NCBI GenBank assembly: GCA_900547025.1
Contig: UREZ01000108.1
Location: forward strand, 1 to 5,196
Origin: an uncultured Collinsella sp.
GTDB lineage: Bacteria > Actinomycetota > Coriobacteriia > Coriobacteriales > Coriobacteriaceae
Reading direction: 5' to 3'
DNA: 5,196 nucleotides
The position numbers were made by a program, and so were the translations under genes. The notes below the pieces were generated by a model that worked only from the letters and a program-made list of their open reading frames with translations, ran no database searches and had not been told where the DNA came from. Numbering within the stretch: position 1 is the first letter of the stretch; every line of letters begins with the position of its first letter. Of this stretch, positions 1 to 4,922 are shown one piece after another.

Positions 1-847
1 CATCGATCTCTCCGTTGATAAATCCGTACATGATCTTCTCGAGCTCGCGCTCCTTTTCGCCCAAGCGGTACTGCGCAAGCTCAAGCTCGGCCGCGCCCTC
101 CTTGGAGCGGCTCTCCAGGTCGTTCCACTGCGACTGCAGCGAACGCAGCTCATCGACGGCCAGCATCTGCGTAAGCTCGTTCGCGCGCGAGGACAGCTCT
201 TTGTACTTGCGCGCACGATCGACCTGACGCTCCAGCGGTCGCAGCTGACGGGCGATTTCCTTATTGATGTCGCGGGCACGCGTCAGGTGCTCGTCCATCG
301 ACTTAATCTTATTGAGCGCACGCTCCTTGCGGCGCTTGTGCTTGGAGATGCCGGCGGCCTCCTCGATGAGGGCGCGGCGCTCCTCGGGGCGGCTCTGCAA
401 AATGGCGTCGAGCTTGCCCTGGCTGATGATGGAATGCGTATCCTTGCCCAGGCCCGAATCGTGCAAGATGTCCTGAATGTCCATCAGGCGGCACGGGCTC
501 GAGTTGATGAGGTACTCGCTTTCGCCCGAGCGATACATACGACGGGTGATGGCGACCTCGTCAAAATCGACGGGCAGCATATGGTCCGAGTTATCGAGCA
601 CAAGCGTGACCTCGGCGACACCCACCGGCTTGCGCGCCGACGAGCCCGAGAAGATGACATCCTCCATGGCCTGGCCGCGCAGCTGCTTGGCGCTCTGCTC
701 GCCCAGGACCCACAGGATGGAGTCGGAGATGTTCGATTTTCCCGAGCCGTTGGGACCGACGATGACGGTCAGGCCCGGCTCAAACGTCATATGGGCGCGG
801 TCGGCAAACGACTTGAACCCTTTGAGCGTGAGGGACTTGAGATACAC
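1..847 (-). CDS. smc: SMC chromosome condensation ATPase, N-terminal part (gene runs off the window)
   Basis: This is the head-domain N-terminus of the Structural Maintenance of Chromosomes protein, which with ScpA and ScpB forms the bacterial condensin that compacts and segregates DNA. 282 codons are present; the family is usually about 1,180 residues, so about three quarters lies beyond base 1. The N-terminus MYLKSLTLKGFKSFA is classic. The Walker A motif GPNGSGKS is at residues 31-38, the R-loop Arg is in QLRG (R57), and the Q-loop sits in ISQGKL (Q143). After the RPEERRALIEEAAGISKHK stretch (from about residue 153) the protein becomes a charged, Glu/Arg-rich coiled coil. Walker B and the ABC signature would be in the missing C-terminal part. 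The start is GTG at 847-845: it gives the family N-terminus, no in-frame start lies just upstream, and GAGGA stands 3 bases before it. It begins 10 bases after the rnc stop, so it is almost certainly co-transcribed with rnc. Confidence 0.97.
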   Translation of the reverse strand, partial: MYLKSLTLKGFKSFADRAHMTFEPGLTVIVGPNGSGKSNISDSILWVLGEQSAKQLRGQAMEDVIFSGSSARKPVGVAEVTLVLDNSDHMLPVDFDEVAITRRMYRSGESEYLINSSPCRLMDIQDILHDSGLGKDTHSIISQGKLDAILQSRPEERRALIEEAAGISKHKRRKERALNKIKSMDEHLTRARDINKEIARQLRPLERQVDRARKYKELSSRANELTQMLAVDELRSLQSQWNDLESRSKEGAAELELAQYRLGEKERELEKIMYGFINGEID

Positions 848-857
848 GGTTCCTCGC

Positions 858-1583
858 TTACACGTGCTTCTTATTGAGAATCACGCCGTTGGTGGTGTAA
901 CCCATACGGTCGAGCGCCTCAAGCGCGGCGGCTCCCTCGGCTTCCTTCTTAGAGGAACCGGAACCGCGACCCTGGCGAATACCATCGATCAAAACCACAG
1001 CGGTAAAGGTGGGCGCATGCGCCGGGCCCTCGAAGCCAACGAGCTTGTACGCCGGAGGTTCGTGACCGTCGGCTTGCACGCACTCCTGCAAAAACGACTT
1101 GGGGTTCGCAGGATGCTCGGCACGCTCGGAAGCCAAATGCGGCTTAAGTGTACGGTGAATGAACTCCGCCGCCGCATCCCAGCCGGCATCCAGGTACAGC
1201 GCGCCCACGAGCGACTCATAGACGTTCTCGAGGGCCGAATGCAGGCCGCGCGCACCGGTACCGGTCTCGGAGGCACCAAAGATGATGATGTCGTCAATGC
1301 CCAGCTCGTGAGAAACCTCGGACAGCGTAGCGCCCGAGACAAGCGACACCTTCAGGCGCGTGAGCTTGCCCTCGTCAAACTCCGGATAGGACTCAAACAG
1401 GGAGCGTGCGACCACAGCGCCCAAAATGGAATCGCCCAAGAACTCAAGGCGCTCATAGCTGGCAGAAACCGGCTGGCCCTCGACTGCCGAGGGATGCGTA
1501 AGCGCCGCGCGCAGCAGCACCTTATTGTTGAACTCGTGGCCCAAGATTTCCTGGGCGCGCATAAGACGTTCAGACAAAGCCAA
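858..1583 (-). CDS. rnc: Ribonuclease III
   Basis: RNase III cuts double-stranded RNA, notably the stems of rRNA precursors, as a homodimer with Mg2+. The 241-residue length is normal. The nuclease domain (about residues 5-150) carries the signature ERLEFLGDSIL with acidic residues E44, E47 and D51, then DEGKLTRLK with E71. The last metal-binding pair, normally D-x-x-E, here reads N120-V-Y-E123, so the Asp is replaced by Asn (codon AAC). The double-stranded RNA binding domain spans about 161-230, from NPKSFLQE to GSSKKEAEGAAALEAL. I place the start at TTG 1583-1581, since GGGAGG lies 8 bases upstream inside the end of acpP. An ATG at 1562-1560 (residue 8) would be too far from that site. The gene starts 3 bases after the acpP stop, which implies translational coupling. 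The acpP-rnc-smc order is common in bacteria. Confidence 0.96.
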   Translation of the reverse strand: MALSERLMRAQEILGHEFNNKVLLRAALTHPSAVEGQPVSASYERLEFLGDSILGAVVARSLFESYPEFDEGKLTRLKVSLVSGATLSEVSHELGIDDIIIFGASETGTGARGLHSALENVYESLVGALYLDAGWDAAAEFIHRTLKPHLASERAEHPANPKSFLQECVQADGHEPPAYKLVGFEGPAHAPTFTAVVLIDGIRQGRGSGSSKKEAEGAAALEALDRMGYTTNGVILNKKHV

Positions 1584-1586
1584 GAC

Positions 1587-1829
1587 CTAGGCCTCCCTGG
1601 CGTTTTCGATGGCGTCGACGGCGTCGGCGACAGAGTTGAGCGAGAGCAGAGTCTCGTCATCGATCTCGAGGTTGAACTCGTCCTCGATAGCCGTAACCAG
1701 CTGCAGGCGCTCGAGCGAGTTGGCATCGAGGTCGTCAAAGGTGGTCTCCTCGCTAATTTCGGCAACATCGACGCCCAGAACGTCAGCAGCGACCTCGGCG
1801 ATCTTGTCGAAGATTTCGGAGCGGTCCAT
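1587..1829 (-). CDS. acpP: Acyl carrier protein
   Basis: ACP is the small acidic cytoplasmic carrier that holds growing fatty acyl chains on a 4'-phosphopantetheine arm. The protein has 80 residues, the usual size, and the expected four-helix pattern, with TTFDDLDANSLERLQLV leading into AIEDEFNLEIDDE. The attachment serine is S38. The motif around it is A-N-S-L-E rather than the usual A-D-S-L-D, and the next positions are R41 and Q43 where T/S and E are common, so the recognition helix is less acidic than normal. The start is ATG at 1829-1827, with AGAGGA 6 bases upstream. An in-frame ATG five codons earlier would bury that site, so I reject it. It follows plsX but fabD and fabG, which often lie between the two, are absent. 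It could be a specialised ACP rather than the sole fatty-acid ACP; the family assignment itself is secure. Confidence 0.94.
   Translation of the reverse strand: MDRSEIFDKIAEVAADVLGVDVAEISEETTFDDLDANSLERLQLVTAIEDEFNLEIDDETLLSLNSVADAVDAIENAREA
1592..1597 (-). promoter_or_regulatory. Ribosome binding site of rnc, inside acpP
   Basis: GGGAGG on the minus strand is embedded in the last codons of acpP (the Arg-Glu-Ala end) and lies 8 bases before the TTG codon at 1583. Its position is the main reason for choosing the TTG start over the downstream ATG. Ribosomes ending acpP would cover the site, so rnc translation is probably tied to acpP translation. Confidence 0.7.
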
Positions 1830-1858
1830 AGCGCTTCCTCTCATAGTGCATGAATACC

Positions 1859-1887
1859 AAAAGAATGGTACCGCCCGGGCGGTACCA
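1859..1887 (-). terminator. Perfect palindrome with T-rich tail between plsX and acpP (terminator or operator)
   Basis: Positions 1866-1887 form a perfect 22-base palindrome with no spacer: the half-site TGGTACCGCCC is followed directly by its reverse complement. On the minus strand, RNA from it could fold as a 9-bp GC-rich stem with a CCGG loop, followed by TTCTTTT (1865-1859). This resembles an intrinsic terminator for plsX. The T run is interrupted and no comparable T run follows on the plus strand, so a plus-strand terminator is unlikely. The exact symmetry also suits a binding site for a dimeric regulator of acpP, whose start codon is 36 bases further on. Confidence 0.55.
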
Positions 1888-1902
1888 AGACACGGTTCTG
1901 AT

Positions 1903-1908
1903 TCTACC
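1903..1908 (-). promoter_or_regulatory. Possible weak -10 element for acpP-rnc-smc
   Basis: TAGAAT on the minus strand matches TATAAT at five of six positions and lies about 15 bases before the palindrome. The hairpin would then sit early in the acpP leader. No convincing -35 box is found 16-18 bases upstream, so this is only a candidate. Confidence 0.2.
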
Positions 1909-1953
1909 CCACGACGTGCGCCGCGAAGCACATAACAGCGCCCTAACTCGCTC

Positions 1954-2973
1954 TTATAAAACGATACCGTCCATAGAGTTGGCGACATTCTCAACCAGCC
2001 CGGCGCGCACGGCTTCGGCCGCCGCGAGCGTACCGTTTTTGACAGCCTCGACTGAGGTGGCGCCATGGCCGATCAGGACCACGCCGCGCAGGCCCAGAAG
2101 AATCGCGCCGCCCTTGGCGTCGCCAGAGAGCTTGGCCTTAATCTCGCGCATCTGCTTTTTAATGAGCAGCGCGGCGATCTTGGTGCCGAGCGAGGCCATA
2201 AAGGCGCCCTTGAGCTCCTGCAGCAAAAACTTGGCAGCGCCCTCGGTAGCTTTGAGAGCGATATTACCCGACATGCCATCGGCAACGACGACATCGAAGT
2301 TACCTGAGGTGAGGTCGGTGCCCTCGCAGTTACCAACAAAGCCGGGAACGGCGGCCTTCATAGCAGGGAAACAGGCCTTGGTAAAGTTGGAGCCCTTCTC
2401 ATCCTCGGTGCCGTTGGCAAGCAGGCCCACGCGAGGATGCTCGATGCCCAGGACGACGCGGGCATAGGCGCTACCCATCTGGGCAAAACGCACCATGTCA
2501 TCGACCTCCACATCGGGGTTGGCACCCATGTCGCACAGCACCGTCAGACCGCCGGCGCGATTGGGCAGCGCATTGGTCAGACAGGGGCGCACCGGCTGCT
2601 TCTTGCCTTCGGCCTGATACCTAAACGGCGTCACATAGGCGGTGGCGGCGGCGGTCATGGCACCGGTGGAGCCGGCGGAGAAGAACGCATCCGCGTTGCC
2701 CTTCTTAATGGCGCGGCAAGAAAGCACGATCGACGACTTACGCTTGGTCATCACGGCGCGAATGGGATCGTCATCCATGGCGATAACGTCGGGTGCCTCC
2801 AGGGCCTCGACGCGCGCATGGGAGGCGGCAAAGGGATTGACGATTTCGGCGGGGCCAGCTGCCAAGACCTCGATATCGGGATCGGCGGCAAGCGCAGCCT
2901 CGATACCATCGAGAACAACCTGAGGTTTCTCGTCTCCGCCCACAACGTCTACACAAACGCGAACGTTACTCAT
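1954..2973 (-). CDS. plsX: Phosphate acyltransferase PlsX
   Basis: PlsX converts acyl-ACP and phosphate into acyl-phosphate, the acyl donor used by PlsY in the first step of bacterial phospholipid synthesis. It is a peripheral membrane enzyme. The 339-residue length is typical. Family landmarks occur in order: V-G-G-D near residues 11-14 (usual form DAMGGD, here DVVGGD), AFFSAGSTGA around 95-104 (usual SAGNTGA), LCDMGANPD, RVGLLANGTEDEKG, FVGNCEGTDL, DVVVADGMSGNIALK, and near the C-terminus GAILLGLRGVVLIGHG. The start is ATG at 2973-2971 with AAGGAG 7 bases upstream. It lies between rpmF and acpP, a conserved arrangement. A hairpin precedes it and another follows it, so it may be transcribed partly on its own. 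Confidence 0.96.
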   Translation of the reverse strand: MSNVRVCVDVVGGDEKPQVVLDGIEAALAADPDIEVLAAGPAEIVNPFAASHARVEALEAPDVIAMDDDPIRAVMTKRKSSIVLSCRAIKKGNADAFFSAGSTGAMTAAATAYVTPFRYQAEGKKQPVRPCLTNALPNRAGGLTVLCDMGANPDVEVDDMVRFAQMGSAYARVVLGIEHPRVGLLANGTEDEKGSNFTKACFPAMKAAVPGFVGNCEGTDLTSGNFDVVVADGMSGNIALKATEGAAKFLLQELKGAFMASLGTKIAALLIKKQMREIKAKLSGDAKGGAILLGLRGVVLIGHGATSVEAVKNGTLAAAEAVRAGLVENVANSMDGIVL

Positions 2974-2990
2974 ATAAATGCTCCTTATAC

Positions 2991-3020
2991 AAAAATGGCC
3001 GACTCATTGAGCCGGCCATT
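2991..3020 (-). terminator. Hairpin with short T run between rpmF and plsX
   Basis: Arms 2994-3001 and 3013-3020 are perfect reverse complements (AATGGCCG and CGGCCATT). After one A/C mismatch, CTC (3003-3005) pairs with GAG (3009-3011) around a 3-base loop. On the minus strand the stem ends in a five-T run, part of it paired. This looks like an intrinsic terminator after rpmF, probably leaky because plsX follows 20 bases on and its ribosome binding site is left free. Confidence 0.6.
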
Positions 3021-3023
3021 GTG

Positions 3024-3037
3024 GTTCCATTTGGAAC
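3024..3037. repeat. Small inverted repeat after rpmF
   Basis: GTTCCA at 3024-3029 and TGGAAC at 3032-3037 form a 6-bp stem over two bases. It lies just upstream, in transcription order, of the terminator-like hairpin. It could be a second structural element in the rpmF 3' end, or chance. Confidence 0.35.
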
Positions 3038-3050
3038 GGCATCGCATCCA

Positions 3051-3060
3051 GAGTATACCG
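3051..3060 (-). promoter_or_regulatory. Possible -10 element for plsX just after rpmF
   Basis: TATACT on the minus strand lies a couple of bases after the rpmF stop and matches five of six bases of the -10 consensus. No good -35 box stands at the right distance inside the end of rpmF. A transcript from here would run through the two hairpins before plsX, so the role is doubtful. Confidence 0.15.
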
Positions 3061-3240
3061 TTAATCGGTAACGATAACCTCGCGGTCCTTGTAGAAACCG
3101 CAGCTGGGGCACACGTGATGCGGGAGCTTGACAGCACCGCAACGGGGGCACGTGGACTGAGCCGCAGCCGAGATCTTCATGTTGGCGGAACGACGGGTGT
3201 GAGTGCGGATACGACCCTGCTTTTGTTTAGGTACGGGCAT
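3061..3240 (-). CDS. rpmF: 50S ribosomal protein L32, zinc-binding form
   Basis: L32 is a small protein of the large ribosomal subunit. Reading the minus strand gives 59 residues starting MPVPKQKQGRIRTHTRRS, the expected basic N-terminus with the P-K-x-K/R pattern. A zinc ribbon follows: C31-P-R-C34 and C44-P-S-C47-G. Both CxxC pairs are intact, so this is the zinc-dependent form; bacteria that also have a zinc-free copy keep it elsewhere. The start is ATG at 3240-3238, with AAGGAAGG 5 bases upstream. It sits directly after the DUF177 gene, a pairing conserved widely across bacteria, and a terminator-like hairpin follows it. Confidence 0.96.
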   Translation of the reverse strand: MPVPKQKQGRIRTHTRRSANMKISAAAQSTCPRCGAVKLPHHVCPSCGFYKDREVIVTD

Positions 3241-3304
3241 AGTGACCTTCCTTATGAACTATCCAGTGTGGCGATTACGCGCAAGTAGCGATACTACCAC
3301 AGTT

Positions 3305-3859
3305 TTACTCATCAAGCTTGAGATTCTTCAATGCTGCAAATGGATTTTCCGTGGCAGCGGCCCATTCTGCCTCTGCCTGGGCGGCGCAATCGCATTGCTC
3401 GACGTTGAGATTGCAACCGCATGTGGGGCACAGACCACGGCAATCGGGCTTGCAGAGCACCACAAACGGCGTGTCCATAACGACCGCGTCATTGATAGGC
3501 TCACCCAGATCAACGATACGGTCCTCACCCAGGAGCTCGTAGCCGTCCTCGTAGGCCTCGGGATCCTCGGGCTCCTCAAAGAGGTAGAACTCCTCAATCT
3601 CGCCGGCGATATCAAACGAGGCGGGCTCCAGGCAACGGTCGCACTCGCCGGTGGCGTGCGCGCGAACCATGCCCGTGAGCAAGACACCGGTACCGGCATT
3701 GGTAAAGACAACGTCGTAGTCGATGCCGTCCTGTAGCTGGTACTCCTTCTCGCCCACCGTGTAGGTGGCGACATCGACCTTACCGGTCAGCGGATACGAA
3801 TCTCCAGGAAACTCGAGCTGCTCGGAAAGATCGACGGTAACGCTCGGGAACTCAGCCAT
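3305..3859 (-). CDS. yceD: DUF177 / YceD family protein linked to 23S rRNA and large-subunit biogenesis
   Basis: The protein has 184 residues. Family members are needed for normal 23S rRNA accumulation in bacteria and plastids; the biochemical activity is not settled. The family cysteines are present: C73-D-R-C76-L, then C136-x3-C140-x3-C144-P-T-C147-G-x-N-L-N, which probably bind zinc. The middle (about 87-120) is strongly acidic. The C-terminus ENPFAALKNLKLDE matches the usual NPF/DPR..AL..L ending. Three further cysteines (C149, C156, C158) lie just past the core motif. I chose ATG 3859-3857 because it gives the family N-terminus and shares one base with the stop of the gene before it (TAATG). 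I see no strong ribosome binding site, so it is probably translated by ribosomes finishing the upstream gene. The next gene is rpmF, the standard neighbour. Confidence 0.92.
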   Translation of the reverse strand: MAEFPSVTVDLSEQLEFPGDSYPLTGKVDVATYTVGEKEYQLQDGIDYDVVFTNAGTGVLLTGMVRAHATGECDRCLEPASFDIAGEIEEFYLFEEPEDPEAYEDGYELLGEDRIVDLGEPINDAVVMDTPFVVLCKPDCRGLCPTCGCNLNVEQCDCAAQAEAEWAAATENPFAALKNLKLDE

Positions 3860-4356
3860 TACCACTGACCATTCTGCTGGGCGGCACCCTCGTTGAGCTG
3901 CTGACGGCAACGGGTAACGGTGCCGGTCAGGCTCTTGAGGTTCTCCTCCAGGTGCGTAAAGACCTGCTCTGCGTAGTCCTCGGCAGCATAACGCGTCTCG
4001 CGCTCGTACTGCTGGGCACGATCGCGGATGTCGTCGGCCTGCTGCTGCGCAAGGCGGACGATCTCCTGCTCACCGGCAATGGTGAGGGCCTGCTGCTGAG
4101 CGTCGGCGATGATGGAATCGGCCTGAGCGGCGGCGGAAGCCATAAGCTCCTCGCGCTCCTTAAGGATACGGCGGGACTTCTGCCACTCCTCAGGATAGCT
4201 CATGCGGATCTCGTCGAGGATGTTGAAGAACACGTCGGCGTCGATGACCTTGAACTGAGCGTTCTTGCCGAAAGGCGGCTTGGCTTCCTCGATCAGCCCT
4301 TCGAGCTCATCGACCAAGCTGACGATCCTATCGCCAGGAAAATTCTCGCCCGGCAT
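3859..4356 (-). CDS. Short DivIVA/SepIVA-like coiled-coil protein
   Basis: The protein has 165 residues, mostly helical, with no signal peptide or membrane segment. An N-terminal segment (10-60) reads RIVSLVDELEGLIEEA, a P-P-F loop, then DADVFFNILDEIRMSYPEEW. A long Ala/Gln/Glu-rich coiled coil follows (about 60-130), and a C-terminal helix (128-154) contains HLEENLKSLTGTVTRCRQQL. From memory, mycobacterial SepIVA (Rv2927c, about 245 residues) has the same pattern: an x-DEL-x-x-(I/V)-EEA start, a D-V-x-x-x-(I/L)-D-(D/E)-I motif, an A-D-S coiled coil, and a closing E-x-x-L-x-x-x-L-x-x-V-x-x-x-R-x-Q-L. It also precedes a DUF177 gene and rnc there. I infer a shortened SepIVA relative, possibly acting at the septum or in envelope growth. 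Automated pipelines might call it an ATPase or ATP synthase b-like protein because of the coiled coil. The start is ATG 4356, with AAAGGAG 5 bases upstream; the in-frame ATG at 4371 overlaps that site. Confidence 0.72.
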   Translation of the reverse strand: MPGENFPGDRIVSLVDELEGLIEEAKPPFGKNAQFKVIDADVFFNILDEIRMSYPEEWQKSRRILKEREELMASAAAQADSIIADAQQQALTIAGEQEIVRLAQQQADDIRDRAQQYERETRYAAEDYAEQVFTHLEENLKSLTGTVTRCRQQLNEGAAQQNGQW

Positions 4357-4424
4357 CCGGTCTCCTTTCATAGGTAACATATCATCGTGCTAGTTTACCA
4401 CATGCCACCAGGCAATAAGAAACG
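4357..4424 (-). promoter_or_regulatory. Gap between coaD and the SepIVA-like gene, possible weak promoter
   Basis: This is 68 non-coding bases. On the minus strand it holds TGGTAAACT, which resembles an extended -10 element, but no clear -35 box. It also holds a tiny 4-bp hairpin (TGCC/GGCA, 4404-4415) without a T run. A start of transcription here is possible but weakly supported; read-through from coaD is just as likely. Confidence 0.2.
4362..4368 (-). promoter_or_regulatory. Ribosome binding site deciding the start of the SepIVA-like gene
   Basis: AAAGGAG on the minus strand stands 5 bases before ATG 4356. Two further in-frame ATGs at 4380 and 4371 lie upstream of or against this site, so the start at 4356 is preferred. 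Confidence 0.75.
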
Positions 4425-4922
4425 TCACGAAAAGCGATGTTTGAGCGCTTCAACCACGTTGGACGGGACAAACGTCGATACGTCACTGCCGAGCGAGGCG
4501 ATCTGGCGAACGACCGAGCTCGAGATATAGCCGTACTGCGGCGCACTCATGACAAAGATGGACTCCAGCTCACTATCCAGGCGATAGTTAAGGTCGGCCT
4601 GCTGCAGCTCATACTCAAAGTCGGTCATGGCGCGCAGACCCTTGACCACGGCCCCCGCCCCCTGCTCACGAGCGAAGTCGACCAAGAGGCCGGTAAAGGG
4701 CAGGACCTCGACGCCGTCGATATCACCGAGCGCCTCGCGGGCCAGCGCCACGCGCTCATCGAGCGTAAACGTGGTGCCCACACCGTTTTTACCCTGCGAC
4801 TCGGCAACAGCGACGATCACGCTGGGAAAGATGCGTCGGGCGCGGCGGATCACATCGATATGGCCAAACGTGATGGGATCAAAGGTGCCCGGGACGATCA
4901 CGCGGTTGATGGTGTCATTCAT
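4425..4922 (-). CDS. coaD: Phosphopantetheine adenylyltransferase
   Basis: CoaD joins ATP and 4'-phosphopantetheine to give dephospho-CoA, the next-to-last step of coenzyme A synthesis, in the cytoplasm as a hexamer. The 165-residue length is typical. The nucleotidyltransferase signature is at residues 12-21, GTFDPITFGH, with the T-x-G-H motif at 18-21. KGLRAMTDFEYELQ at 94-107 and the YGYISSSVVR motif at 130-139 complete the active site. I chose ATG 4922-4920 because AGGAGG stands 6 bases upstream and the family N-terminus follows at once; a longer reading frame upstream runs into rsmD and is not conserved-looking. The start overlaps the end of rsmD by 8 bases, as in the common rsmD-coaD pair, so the two are very likely coupled. 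Its product feeds the phosphopantetheine arm of ACP encoded further along the cluster. Confidence 0.97.
   Translation of the reverse strand: MNDTINRVIVPGTFDPITFGHIDVIRRARRIFPSVIVAVAESQGKNGVGTTFTLDERVALAREALGDIDGVEVLPFTGLLVDFAREQGAGAVVKGLRAMTDFEYELQQADLNYRLDSELESIFVMSAPQYGYISSSVVRQIASLGSDVSTFVPSNVVEALKHRFS

Noticed and set aside
1254..1265. A 12-base palindrome ACCGGTACCGGT inside rnc, with a similar stretch inside yceD
   Set aside because: Both encode Gly-Thr-Gly type residues with normal codons; they are short, lie in coding sequence and are explained by chance.
477..1853. A 458-codon open frame on the plus strand across smc, rnc and acpP
   Set aside because: It is antisense to three well-recognised genes with intact family motifs, has no recognisable domain, and such long shadow frames are common in GC-rich DNA.
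1587..2066. A longer acpP reading with about 79 extra N-terminal residues
   Set aside because: The extension runs through the palindrome and into the end of plsX in another frame; the start at 1829 has a good ribosome binding site and gives a normal ACP length.
2437..3288. A 283-codon plus-strand frame opposite plsX and rpmF
   Set aside because: It crosses two clear minus-strand genes and their gap, and its composition (rich in Gly, His, Arg) is what an antisense frame of GC-rich coding DNA gives.
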